DNA of 40,988 nucleotides from an uncultured Porphyromonadaceae bacterium (GTDB lineage Bacteria > Bacteroidota > Bacteroidia > Bacteroidales > Muribaculaceae). The stretch is from positions 1-40,988 of the forward strand of contig CABQCA010000003.1 in assembly GCA_902462525.1 (NCBI GenBank), in the 5' to 3' direction. The position numbers and the translations under genes were made by a program. Below are positions 1 through 7,887 of this stretch, one piece after another. Below the pieces are notes generated by a model. It ran no database searches, was not told the origin of the DNA, and saw nothing but the letters and a program-made list of their open reading frames with translations. Every line of letters begins with the position of its first letter. The first letter of the stretch is position 1.

Positions 1-32
1 TTTGCACTTTCTTTTTGTGCGATTTTTCTGCC

Positions 33-101
33 TTATTTGCCGAGACAAAAAGTAAAGCCGACTTCCATCAGTCCGGCTAAGATAAGAATAATCCAGTTCA
101 T
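33..101 (-). pseudogene. SMR-family transporter, interrupted N-terminal fragment
   Basis: The minus strand has an ATG at 101-99 and 22 codons reading MNWIILILAGLMEVGFTFCL then GK, ending at a TAA at 33-35. This matches the first transmembrane helix of small multidrug resistance proteins of the SugE/Gdx type, including the conserved glutamate (E13) that binds substrate and protons. Family members are about 105 residues with four helices, so this frame stops after helix one. In the +1 frame the sequence stays open to the window edge and encodes a basic hydrophilic stretch, as expected for the first loop. A short indel in a once intact gene, a sequencing error, or less likely a programmed frameshift could explain it. 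The remainder lies outside the window. Confidence 0.5.
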
Positions 102-194
102 AGACGACTGTTTATCAGTTATCCTATTCGAGGGCTGCAAGTAATCGGCGTCGCTTTATCCGCAGGATTCCCGGCGTCTCCTTCCAAGGTTTCC

Positions 195-224
195 GCAAAA
201 TTAACAATAATCCGACAAAACAAA
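195..224 (-). promoter_or_regulatory. Bacteroidota-type promoter for the SMR fragment
   Basis: On the minus strand a TAATTTTGC (-7 element, plus positions 195-203) fits TAnnTTTGC perfectly. A TTTG at 221-224 could be the -33 element with a 17-bp spacer, slightly short. Transcription would begin near 188, giving a leader of about 87 nt before the ATG at 101. The leader holds two copies of GACGCCG and a short ATCC-tgc-GGAT hairpin, but I recognise no riboswitch class in it. Confidence 0.45.
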
Positions 225-302
225 AAAGATTTGCAACCGGTTATAGAGAAATCGAGAATTCACGGCACTTCCTTTGCATTTTTCTTTAATGCGGTCGAAT
301 GG

Positions 303-334
303 TTTGCTGTTGATAGAATTATTTATAACTTTGC
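303..334 (+). promoter_or_regulatory. Bacteroidota promoter for the DUF6881-like / suhB unit
   Basis: TTTG at 303-306 and TAACTTTGC at 326-334 are separated by 19 bp and match the Bacteroidota sigma-70 (-33 TTTG, -7 TAnnTTTG) consensus. Transcription should start near 340, a short distance before the ATG at 356. The remaining sequence from about 225 to 302 shows nothing else I can name. Confidence 0.75.
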
Positions 335-355
335 GGCGAGTATGTCAAAAAAAGA

Positions 356-616
356 ATGATACAGTTTGTCATGGACGAAAACTTTTTGCGGGCCGAATTA
401 GAATTAGATGAGAATGTTACATTTCTCTATCATTTTAAAGGCGAGAATGCATACCGGCAGATTGAAATATACCCGGACAGAACAGTGAAGCTGACAGCGG
501 AAAATCCTGTCAGCGGCGACAGTTATCTGTGCGATCAAAACTTATCAGAGATGGACATTGACCCTTCGTATTTTATATACCGGGAAGAATTTGACAGAAT
601 CTGGAATTTAGATTGA
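356..616 (+). CDS. small DUF6881-like protein
   Basis: This is an 86-residue acidic protein with no signal peptide or membrane segment. Its pattern (a strand with LYHF, then RQIEIYPDRTVKL, then a Gly/Ser-rich turn, and a C-terminal REEFDRIWN) resembles the DUF6881 family, small proteins of unknown function that end in a similar EEFE.iWN motif. I make the match from memory of the family pattern, so it is tentative. The chosen ATG lies about 16 nt after the predicted transcription start; a second ATG four codons later (MDENF) is also possible. It ends 4 nt before the next gene, so the two are very probably co-transcribed. No function can be assigned. Confidence 0.7.
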   Translation: MIQFVMDENFLRAELELDENVTFLYHFKGENAYRQIEIYPDRTVKLTAENPVSGDSYLCDQNLSEMDIDPSYFIYREEFDRIWNLD

Positions 617-620
617 CAGT

Positions 621-1427
621 ATGGATTTAAGTACTTTTCTGCCTGATTATCATGGCGAATACCGCGAGTTTCTTGCGGCGGCCTTTGCCATGGCCCAAAG
701 CGCAGGCGACATTCATCTGAAATATTTCCGCAAGACAGGACTCGAACAGTCGACCAAACTCAACGACAGCGATGTCGTGACCGTAGCCGACAAGGAGGCC
801 GAGGCTTCCATTATCAATTATATACACCGTCACTTCCCCGGACACGGCATCATTTCGGAAGAGTCGGGCAACGACCATGAGGAGCGCGAATGGCGCTGGG
901 TAATCGATCCTTTGGACGGCACCACTAATTTTGCGGCCGGTCTGCCGGTGTTCAGCGTGTCGATAGGTCTGGAGCATAATGGCGAGGCAGTGGCCGGAGT
1001 GGTTTTCGCGCCTTATCTGGGCGAATGTTTCTATGCTGTAAAAGATGTCGGCGCATGGCTCAACGGCACTCCGATCCATTGTTCGGAGAAAACGGAACTG
1101 TCGAAGTCAGTCGTTGCAACCGGCATGCCCTACGACCGCGATGTCAACCCCGACAATAACCTCGCGGAGATAAGCCGCATGGTTTTCCGGGTACGCGGTA
1201 CACGGCGCATGGGTTCGGCAGCCATCGACCTATGCTACACCGGCGCCGGATTCCTCGACGGCTACTGGGAACTGAACCTTAACTTATGGGATATTTCGGC
1301 CGGACGCCTCATAGCCAGTGAAGGCGGAGCCGCCATAACTTCGATCCGCACCGACCGCCGATACTCGCTGCTCGCCTCAAATCCCCATATCCACTCCGCC
1401 ATGCGGGCGGTGCTTTCAGGAGATTAG
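621..1427 (+). CDS. suhB: inositol monophosphatase family protein
   Basis: This 268-residue cytoplasmic enzyme belongs to the lithium-sensitive, Mg-dependent phosphatases that hydrolyse inositol phosphates, histidinol phosphate or 3'-phosphoadenosine phosphate. The metal-binding signatures are present: EES at 80-82, DPLDGTTNF at 96-104 and LWDISAG at 222-228. Length and motif order are normal and the protein looks complete. Sequence alone does not separate SuhB from CysQ-like or histidinol-phosphatase members. It follows the DUF6881-like gene by 4 nt and shares its promoter. Its stop is 12 nt from the convergent hydrolase gene, with no obvious terminator between them. Confidence 0.9.
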   Translation: MDLSTFLPDYHGEYREFLAAAFAMAQSAGDIHLKYFRKTGLEQSTKLNDSDVVTVADKEAEASIINYIHRHFPGHGIISEESGNDHEEREWRWVIDPLDGTTNFAAGLPVFSVSIGLEHNGEAVAGVVFAPYLGECFYAVKDVGAWLNGTPIHCSEKTELSKSVVATGMPYDRDVNPDNNLAEISRMVFRVRGTRRMGSAAIDLCYTGAGFLDGYWELNLNLWDISAGRLIASEGGAAITSIRTDRRYSLLASNPHIHSAMRAVLSGD

Positions 1428-1439
1428 GCCGGAAGCGAT

Positions 1440-2246
1440 TCATTGCGTCCGCTCGACCGGCGGGATGTATTCCAGGACTACTTTTGCCGCAATGTCCTGA
1501 AGGAAGAGTGCTACATCGGGCTGCAAACCGAAATAGCACGTGGAGCGCACGGGCTTCCCGAGAACCGTTCCCGCTATTACACATGCGGCCAGATAGCTGC
1601 CTGCTTTTGACGGGTGGTGTCTGTCTTTAAGACTGTAGAGCTCTATGTCGGGACGCTCGTTCACAACGGTTTCCCATGCTATTCCAACGGGGGCACACAA
1701 GCCTCCGTTTTCATATGCCATTTCGAGATAGGACAGCTTAAGACGTTCCTGCATATCCTGGTATGTACGGTTGAACGGATAATCGGTCTTATGATGAAGT
1801 ATGCCATCCTTGTGTCCCCATGTCATATAGTAGACCGTTTTCACGCCCGGCGAACCGGCTTTAGCCAGGCTGTCGATAGCTGCGGCATAAGGATAAACAC
1901 TGTCGACAACATATTTGGCCGAATACGACGGCCGATAGCTTGCATCCTGTATCACCACATAGTCAAAACCGCCTTCTTTCAGTATTTTGGGAAGAAACGG
2001 GTGATTCAGGTGTCCTTTGAGCGATTCACCGCCTTTGAGCGCCCGGCTCGGAGCAAGCTTCACGCCTTGGGAGGCCGCAAGTTTACTCACCATGGCCGGA
2101 AGGTCGTTGTAGAAAGTGTAGCTGTTGCCCACAAAAAGTATCTGCAACGAATCAGACGCTGCGGCACGCATGCGCCGTCTGGAGGCTGCATCGGCATTAA
2201 ATGCCAGCGCTGCGGCAAGAAAAACGAGAAAAAGATGTTTTATCAT
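1440..2246 (-). CDS. secreted DUF4886/SGNH-like hydrolase
   Basis: About 268 residues starting with a signal peptide (MIKHLFLVFLAAALAFNADA). The mature part has the SGNH block I motif GNSYTF, where Ser would be the nucleophile, and a C-terminal DRHHPSKAGS segment that supplies the His of block V, as in DUF4886/GDSL-like esterases. An upstream in-frame ATG at 2267 would overlap the GH3 stop and place extra residues before the signal peptide, so I prefer 2246. It follows the GH3 gene by 10 nt on the same strand. Such enzymes often remove acyl groups from glycans, so a deacetylase partner for the glycosidase is plausible but inferred. Confidence 0.82.
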   Translation of the reverse strand: MIKHLFLVFLAAALAFNADAASRRRMRAAASDSLQILFVGNSYTFYNDLPAMVSKLAASQGVKLAPSRALKGGESLKGHLNHPFLPKILKEGGFDYVVIQDASYRPSYSAKYVVDSVYPYAAAIDSLAKAGSPGVKTVYYMTWGHKDGILHHKTDYPFNRTYQDMQERLKLSYLEMAYENGGLCAPVGIAWETVVNERPDIELYSLKDRHHPSKAGSYLAACVIAGTVLGKPVRSTCYFGLQPDVALFLQDIAAKVVLEYIPPVERTQ

Positions 2247-2256
2247 AGCTATAATA

Positions 2257-4329
2257 TTACAGTTCAATCGACAGTTGCAGAGGAAGAGCGTCCGACGATC
2301 CTCCTATGCCTACTGTCCATGTGCCGTGAAGAACTCGCCAGTCATCTTCGTCGATATCGAAACGGCTAAAAGTTTCGGGCGTGAGAGTGACGCTGACGCG
2401 ACGGCTTTCTCCGGGAGCAAGTTTTATTTTCACAAATTCTTTCAGTTCCTTTGCCGGGCACACCATGCCGTCGATTTCCGATTTGCCCGCCACCGGGCCG
2501 ACATATATCTGAGCGACCTCGGCGGCAGCCATGCTGCCTGTGTTGCACACGGAAAACGAGATAATGAAGTCATCGCCGTCTTTGCTGACAGACGGGTCCG
2601 AATACTCAAAAGATGCATAGCTTAGTCCGAATCCGAAAGGAAACAATGGCCTGATTTTATTACGGTCGTAGCCGCGGTAACCGGTGAATATGCCTTCGTT
2701 GTACTCCACATGCTTGCATTCGCCTTTTTTGTTTTTTCTCACTTTCGTGCGGTTGTCGCGATAGCTGTCGTGGCAAGGATTCTCGGCGAGTGTTCTGTCC
2801 CAGGTTATCGGCAGCTTGCCCGACGGCGATATCCGTCCGGTCAGCACCTCGGCCAGCGCCATGCCACCCTCCTGCCCTGGATACCATGCCATTACAATGC
2901 CTTTTACTTTGTCGATAAAGGAGGTGAGATCTACGGCGCCTCCGGCATTGATCACTACTATGGTGTTAGGATTATGTTCGGCTGTTTTCAGAATAAGCTG
3001 TACCTGTGACTCCGGCAGGCCGAACGTTCGGTCGGCGCTCTCGCGCTCCTCGGCAGCTGTAAACCCTACGAAAACTACGACATTGTCGGCCTTTCGTACA
3101 GTCTTGATTGCATCGGGCTCTGTGAGCACGGTGTCGGCCACATACCTGACGGCTTTGCCGCGCAATTCCCTAAGCCCGGCCAGTGGCGATACGAAGCATA
3201 CCGGATTTACGGCACCGCTGCCGCCTCCCGACACGATGGTGTCGGCCATAGGACCGAGAACCGCCACGGAGCCTTTGAGCGGAAGGATGTCGTCGTCATT
3301 GCGCAGCAACACAATGCCTTCCCGGGCGGCTTCGAGAGCTGTGGCGCGCGAGGCCGTGAAATCGGCATCTTCGGCCGGTTGGTCCTCCGGACGGTCGAGA
3401 ACACCGAATGCGATTAATGTCTGAAGGATGTGGGTAACCTTGTCGTCGATCGTACGCTCCGTGATGCGACCTTTCGCCATTGCGTCGGCAAGCAGTGAAT
3501 CGGTAAAGAATACCGGGGCCGGCATCTCCAGATCGAGGCCCGAGTTGGCTGCATTGACGGTGGAATAGACCGATGTCCAGTCGCTCATCAGGATTCCACG
3601 GAAGCCCCAGCGAAGCCTCAGAATGTCGGTATTGAGCCAGCGGTTCTCCGTGGCATGGACTCCATTAATCAGATTGTAGCTGTTCATCACTGCACCGACA
3701 CCGTTTTCCACCGCTTTTCTGAACGCAGGAAAATATATTTCATGAAGTGTCCGCAGGTCGACATCACTGCTTGTGTGGTGACGGCTCCATTCCTGATTAT
3801 TTGCCGCAAAATGCTTGATGGTGGCGATAACGCCGCGCGACTGTACCCCGCCGATATACTCCGCGGCAATTTCCGAGGCGAGAAAAGGGTCCTCACCCAT
3901 ATATTCGAAATTACGGCCGCACAGCGGGTAGCGGCAGATGTTGACACCGGGCCCGAGCAGTACGGAGATGCCTCGTGCGCGGGCGTCGTCGGCCAGCGAT
4001 GCGCCGTAGCGCCGCCCAGTGTCGCGGTTCCATGTGGCGGCAAGCATTGTGCCGCAGGGATACAGCACCGAGCTGCTGCAATGGTTGCGAATGCCCTGCG
4101 GACCGTCGGAAAACAGCACCCGCGGAATACCGAGCCGTTCGACAGGTCGGAGAGTGAAGCGAGTTTCGCCGGTGATGTAAGATAATTTTTCATCGAGCGT
4201 CATCTGCGCGACCAGCTCGCGAGCCCGCGCTTCGTGCGCCTCCGTTATTTCGACGGCATATGTCGGGGCGCCGGCTAAGATCAGCGATATCAGCGCCGCT
4301 ATTACAGCATATTTTCGCATGTTATTCAT
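2257..4329 (-). CDS. glycoside hydrolase family 3, beta-glucosidase-like
   Basis: A 690-residue exported enzyme with a signal peptide ending near residue 25. The GH3 N-terminal barrel is clear: DGPQGIRNH at 75-83, GRNFEYMGEDP at 138-148, KHF at 172-174 and the nucleophile aspartate D250 in MSDW. The GH3 C-terminal alpha/beta sandwich follows, then a fibronectin-III-like domain at the end. There is no PA14 insertion. GH3 enzymes release glucose, xylose or similar residues from beta-glycosides with retention; the exact sugar cannot be read from sequence. It heads a two-gene minus-strand unit with the DUF4886 hydrolase. A second Met at residue 4 could be the true start. No promoter matching the Bacteroidota consensus was clear in the divergent 81-nt gap. 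Confidence 0.93.
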   Translation of the reverse strand: MNNMRKYAVIAALISLILAGAPTYAVEITEAHEARARELVAQMTLDEKLSYITGETRFTLRPVERLGIPRVLFSDGPQGIRNHCSSSVLYPCGTMLAATWNRDTGRRYGASLADDARARGISVLLGPGVNICRYPLCGRNFEYMGEDPFLASEIAAEYIGGVQSRGVIATIKHFAANNQEWSRHHTSSDVDLRTLHEIYFPAFRKAVENGVGAVMNSYNLINGVHATENRWLNTDILRLRWGFRGILMSDWTSVYSTVNAANSGLDLEMPAPVFFTDSLLADAMAKGRITERTIDDKVTHILQTLIAFGVLDRPEDQPAEDADFTASRATALEAAREGIVLLRNDDDILPLKGSVAVLGPMADTIVSGGGSGAVNPVCFVSPLAGLRELRGKAVRYVADTVLTEPDAIKTVRKADNVVVFVGFTAAEERESADRTFGLPESQVQLILKTAEHNPNTIVVINAGGAVDLTSFIDKVKGIVMAWYPGQEGGMALAEVLTGRISPSGKLPITWDRTLAENPCHDSYRDNRTKVRKNKKGECKHVEYNEGIFTGYRGYDRNKIRPLFPFGFGLSYASFEYSDPSVSKDGDDFIISFSVCNTGSMAAAEVAQIYVGPVAGKSEIDGMVCPAKELKEFVKIKLAPGESRRVSVTLTPETFSRFDIDEDDWRVLHGTWTVGIGGSSDALPLQLSIEL

Positions 4330-4338
4330 TGTCTTGTG

Positions 4339-4371
4339 TTTGTACGATAAGATAATTAGAGTTAACTTTGC
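4339..4371 (+). promoter_or_regulatory. Bacteroidota promoter for the 501-residue protein gene
   Basis: TTTG at 4339-4342 and TAACTTTGC at 4363-4371 are 20 bp apart and match both elements of the Bacteroidota consensus. The start codon at 4411 lies about 35 nt beyond the expected transcription start. Confidence 0.75.
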
Positions 4372-4410
4372 AGGAGCAGGAAGCCGATTTTCTGTCAGAT
4401 ATTTTACGAT

Positions 4411-5916
4411 ATGACAAATGCCGAATCTCTTATTATACTGGTGAACTCTCTTTCAAAAAGTGAAAAGAGGAAATTCCGCACAGGCAAAAAAGAAACCGAC
4501 TACATAGTACTTTTCGATCTTATTGACCACAAAAATATTCATTCTGTCGATATTCTGCAAGAAGAATTCAAAGCCCGTTGCCCAGGTTCGGCTTTCAGCA
4601 TATCGGTAAAATATCTTCAGAAAACAATACTCGACTCCTTGCTGGCAATACGGCAAAACACCGATTCCTCATATTTCCTGTTTACCCAGGTACTCAAGGC
4701 CCGAATACTGTTTGAAAAATCAGTTTATCCGGCGGCACTCGACATTCTTGCCGACGTGAAAAAGAAGGCGGCCGACTCCGAACAGATGGAAATACTGATC
4801 TATGCCTCCAATCTTGAGCGTTATGTGATGCTGTTTCTCGACATGCCCGGAATTACAGAGGACGACCTTGTATCGCATCAGGTGGCTCTGAAATCGGGTA
4901 TACGGAAACTTCAGGAACTTCACGAACAGCTGTCGCTCTACGAGTTGCTCAAGCACAGAGTGCTCAACAAAGGCATCGTACGCTCGCAGGAAGAACGCGA
5001 CACGCTGAACGACCTTGTTTTCACCGAACAGCACATAGCCCAGAAATCAGCCCTTAGCCAGGAGGCTCTGAAGCGGCATCTTATGTTTCAGGCGGAGTAC
5101 CTTGCGGCAGTAGGCAACGAGAAATCCGCGAACCATGTGCTGCTGGAACTCCTCAAAGTTGTCAACGACAATCCCTATGCGGAAAATCTGCTCTACCACG
5201 TGCAGATTCTTCAGGACCGGCTCGAGAATCTCCGCAATACCCGCCAGTATAAAGATATTCCTGTGATGGTCGATCGCCTTATGAACATAGGAGGCAACTC
5301 ACGGAACATCGACGGACAGCTGAAAGCGGTCGCAGCCCTTTATTCTTTTCTTCCGCTGCTCGACCGCGGAGATTTCGCCGGAGCCAAAAACATAATCGAC
5401 GGAAACGAAACGCTCAGGCCGGAGAATCTCATGCATGTGAATCTCAGTCTGGCAGCCTCGATATGCCTCTACATATCGCTGACCTACCTCGGCCTGAAAG
5501 ATTACCGGAAAGCCAAACGCGCCCTTGTGCAGGCCACTCTCGGAGGAGCCTCTGACATTCCGCTGGCAAAGACGATCCGCCTCACAAATCTTATCCTCCG
5601 CTACAAGACCGGCGATGAGGATTTTGTGTTCAACGAAACCCGCTCTCTGCACCGCAGCCTGTCGCGGCAGGGAAAAGCCTACAGAATGGAGGCTCTTCTG
5701 CTGGACATGATGTCGAAAGGCCCGATGGGAATGATGAGCACACGCCGACGCGAAAAGTACTGGGAAAACATCGCTCCGAAACTTAAATCAATCCGAAGCG
5801 ATGTTTTCGAACGTCAGCTTCTGAAGATATTCGATTTCACGGCATGGGTAGAATCGGAAGTACGCCGTCTGCCATTAGGCGACATTCTTCGGCTTCACAA
5901 TGAAGAGTATCACTGA
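4411..5916 (+). CDS. conserved helical protein of unknown function (Bacteroidota family)
   Basis: A 501-residue protein with no signal peptide or membrane segment, so probably cytoplasmic. It is rich in Leu, Lys, Glu and Ala with repeated amphipathic helices, resembling a degenerate TPR/alpha-solenoid. The N-terminal pattern (LVNSLSKSEKRKF, then VLFDLID) recalls a family widespread in Bacteroidota that is annotated only as hypothetical; that recollection is not a search result. It is a single-gene unit with its own promoter. Its last 80 nt overlap the 3' end of the convergent fructokinase gene. A scaffolding role would be a guess, and I assign no function. Confidence 0.85.
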   Translation: MTNAESLIILVNSLSKSEKRKFRTGKKETDYIVLFDLIDHKNIHSVDILQEEFKARCPGSAFSISVKYLQKTILDSLLAIRQNTDSSYFLFTQVLKARILFEKSVYPAALDILADVKKKAADSEQMEILIYASNLERYVMLFLDMPGITEDDLVSHQVALKSGIRKLQELHEQLSLYELLKHRVLNKGIVRSQEERDTLNDLVFTEQHIAQKSALSQEALKRHLMFQAEYLAAVGNEKSANHVLLELLKVVNDNPYAENLLYHVQILQDRLENLRNTRQYKDIPVMVDRLMNIGGNSRNIDGQLKAVAALYSFLPLLDRGDFAGAKNIIDGNETLRPENLMHVNLSLAASICLYISLTYLGLKDYRKAKRALVQATLGGASDIPLAKTIRLTNLILRYKTGDEDFVFNETRSLHRSLSRQGKAYRMEALLLDMMSKGPMGMMSTRRREKYWENIAPKLKSIRSDVFERQLLKIFDFTAWVESEVRRLPLGDILRLHNEEYH

Positions 5917-6790
5917 TTCGCCGCCCCACGGGATAGTCGGGCATCGCGCCCGGACGCGAGCACACATACGCAGCCGTCTCTACGGCAGTGCGCAGACATT
6001 CGCTGATAGGGTAGCCGTCGAGCAGGCTTGCTATAAACGCGCCTGTAAAAGAATCGCCGGCGCCTACAGTGTCAGCCACCGCCACTTTGGGTGCCGGCAG
6101 GGTGTAGGTATTGTCGGCAGTAAAGACCGTACCTCCATGTTCTCCTTTAGTCTCGATAACCATTATCAGACCATAGTTGTCGATAAGCCGTCGGCAGAAT
6201 GTGGCATCATCATCTCCGTCGAAGCCTAAAAGATTCCGCACGGTGCCCACTTCCTCATCGTTTATTTTGAGAATATCGGCTATATGCAGCGATTCCGCTA
6301 TTATTTTTTCATCAAAATAGTTCTGCCGGAGGTTTATGTCGAAAATTCTTATTGCCGTCCGTGGTACCGCCCGGATAAAAGCCCGGATAGCCTCGCGGGA
6401 GTCCTTTGAGCGCTGTGCCAGCGTGCCGAAGCACACGGCGTCGGTCCGGGCGGCAAGTTCCATTATCTCCGGCGAAAGACCTATGTGATCCCAGGCGACG
6501 TCCCTGCATATGTTGTACTCCGGCTTTCCGTTTTCGTCAAGGACAACCTCCACTGTGCCTGTAGGGTATTCCACAGTGCCGGTATATAATTCGATATTTC
6601 TTTTTTTCATGACATCGGCAAGCTCTTTTCCGAGCATATCGTTTCCGACAGCACTCACCACGGCGCCCCGGCAGTTTCTTCCGCTTTTCGACACATGATA
6701 TGCAAAATTACATGGTGCTCCTCCGGCAGCTTTGTCATCGGGAAGAATATCCCAGAGAAGTTCTCCGATGCCGACTACAGTTTTTTTCAT
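5837..6790 (-). CDS. PfkB-family sugar kinase, fructokinase-like
   Basis: A 317-residue cytoplasmic kinase. The GGAPCNFAYH segment near residues 23-32 is typical of fructokinases, and DTVGAGDSFTGAF is the PfkB signature 2 carrying the catalytic Asp and the anion hole. It would phosphorylate a ketose such as fructose with ATP. It is the last gene of the large minus-strand polycistron, 19 nt after the polyol-type dehydrogenase; oxidation of a hexitol to fructose followed by this kinase would be a coherent pair (inference). The family usually ends soon after the RPGAMP motif, but here about 33 more residues follow, most encoded antisense to the convergent gene. This suggests loss of an earlier stop codon. 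Confidence 0.9.
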   Translation of the reverse strand: MKKTVVGIGELLWDILPDDKAAGGAPCNFAYHVSKSGRNCRGAVVSAVGNDMLGKELADVMKKRNIELYTGTVEYPTGTVEVVLDENGKPEYNICRDVAWDHIGLSPEIMELAARTDAVCFGTLAQRSKDSREAIRAFIRAVPRTAIRIFDINLRQNYFDEKIIAESLHIADILKINDEEVGTVRNLLGFDGDDDATFCRRLIDNYGLIMVIETKGEHGGTVFTADNTYTLPAPKVAVADTVGAGDSFTGAFIASLLDGYPISECLRTAVETAAYVCSRPGAMPDYPVGRRISDTLHCEAEECRLMADGVLPILPMP

Positions 6791-6809
6791 ACCTGAAGCT
6801 GTTTCTTAT

Positions 6810-7838
6810 TCAATCAAGATGTATCATCACTTTCATACATTCCTCGCGGTTATTGTCGATGCAACGGTATGCGTCGGCATAGCGCTCGAATGGGAAACGG
6901 TGAGTGATCAGCGGGCTGACCTTAAGCCTGCCCTCGCCGAGCCACTGTGCGGCCTGCTCGAAATCCTCATGCTTGTACATCATCGAACCGATAATTTTAA
7001 GCTCATGCTCGTCGAGTTCGGCAAAATTTACCGACGGCGGATTTGTGAATACGGCAACAATGACGATATCACTGCCTTTCTCGATATTCGCAACAAGGTC
7101 GGTGATGCAAGGCTGTGCTCCCGACACCTCGAAAGCGACCTGAAAGCCTTCTTCGCCGAAAACACGCTGTACGGCATCACGGAACGGTTCATTCATGGTG
7201 TTGGCCGTGTGCTCAATGCCACATTCACGGGCTTTTTCGAGACGAAGATCGCTTATGTCTGTAAGGAGCACTTTTTTTGCGCCCCGGGCCACGACACACT
7301 GGGCTACAAGATTGCCTATTGTTCCGGCACCGGTGATCACTACATTCTTGCCGGCGACATCGGTGCGGGCGGAGGCATGTACACCCACAGCACACGGTTC
7401 CATAACGGCAATATGCTCGTATTCGAGGGCGGCTGATGCCTTTATTATCCTGTCCTCAGGTACCACGAAATATTTCTGGGCGCAGCCCGGTGCCTGGAAA
7501 CCCTGTACTTTAAGTTCTTCGCACACATTGTAGCGGCCGTTGCGGCAGGGTCCGCACTTGCCGCACACAATCTGTGGACGAGCGGTCGCACGGTCGCCGA
7601 CAGCCACTTTCGTTACTCCCGGACCGACGGCAACAACCTCGGCCCCGTATTCATGTCCCTGAATGACGGGATAGGTCACAAAAGGATGCTGGCCGTGCCA
7701 CACATGAATGTCACTGCCGCACACACCAATGTCGTGTATGCGGAGCAGAATATCTTTTTCACCAAGTGTACCTGCTTCTATGGATGGTACTTCCACATAT
7801 TCTATCTTATGCGGTTCTGTTACTCGTGCCTGTATCAT
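6810..7838 (-). CDS. zinc-dependent polyol-type dehydrogenase (sorbitol/xylitol DH-like)
   Basis: A 342-residue medium-chain dehydrogenase. The catalytic zinc ligands fit C40 (GVCGSDIH) and H62-E63 (GHEYGAE). The structural zinc site has four cysteines at 92, 95, 98 and 106. GAGTIGNLVAQ near 170 is the NAD(P)-binding Rossmann motif. The overall pattern is closest to L-iditol/sorbitol and xylitol dehydrogenases, which oxidise a polyol to a ketose. I start at the ATG at 7838, which has a purine-rich stretch (AAAGAAAAGA) before it; a longer in-frame ATG at 7910 would overlap the preceding kinase gene and add 24 unrelated residues. It lies between two PfkB kinases, supporting a polyol-to-ketose-phosphate route. 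Confidence 0.9.
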   Translation of the reverse strand: MIQARVTEPHKIEYVEVPSIEAGTLGEKDILLRIHDIGVCGSDIHVWHGQHPFVTYPVIQGHEYGAEVVAVGPGVTKVAVGDRATARPQIVCGKCGPCRNGRYNVCEELKVQGFQAPGCAQKYFVVPEDRIIKASAALEYEHIAVMEPCAVGVHASARTDVAGKNVVITGAGTIGNLVAQCVVARGAKKVLLTDISDLRLEKARECGIEHTANTMNEPFRDAVQRVFGEEGFQVAFEVSGAQPCITDLVANIEKGSDIVIVAVFTNPPSVNFAELDEHELKIIGSMMYKHEDFEQAAQWLGEGRLKVSPLITHRFPFERYADAYRCIDNNREECMKVMIHLD

Positions 7839-7887
7839 TGTCTTTTCTTTTTTATTTGTATTTCGCAAGTTGAAAACTTGAGTTGAT

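Noticed and set aside
102..188. Riboswitch (guanidine or other) in the SMR leader
   Set aside because: I compared it mentally with the guanidine-I, -II and -III patterns and found none of their conserved loops, only short repeats and a weak hairpin.
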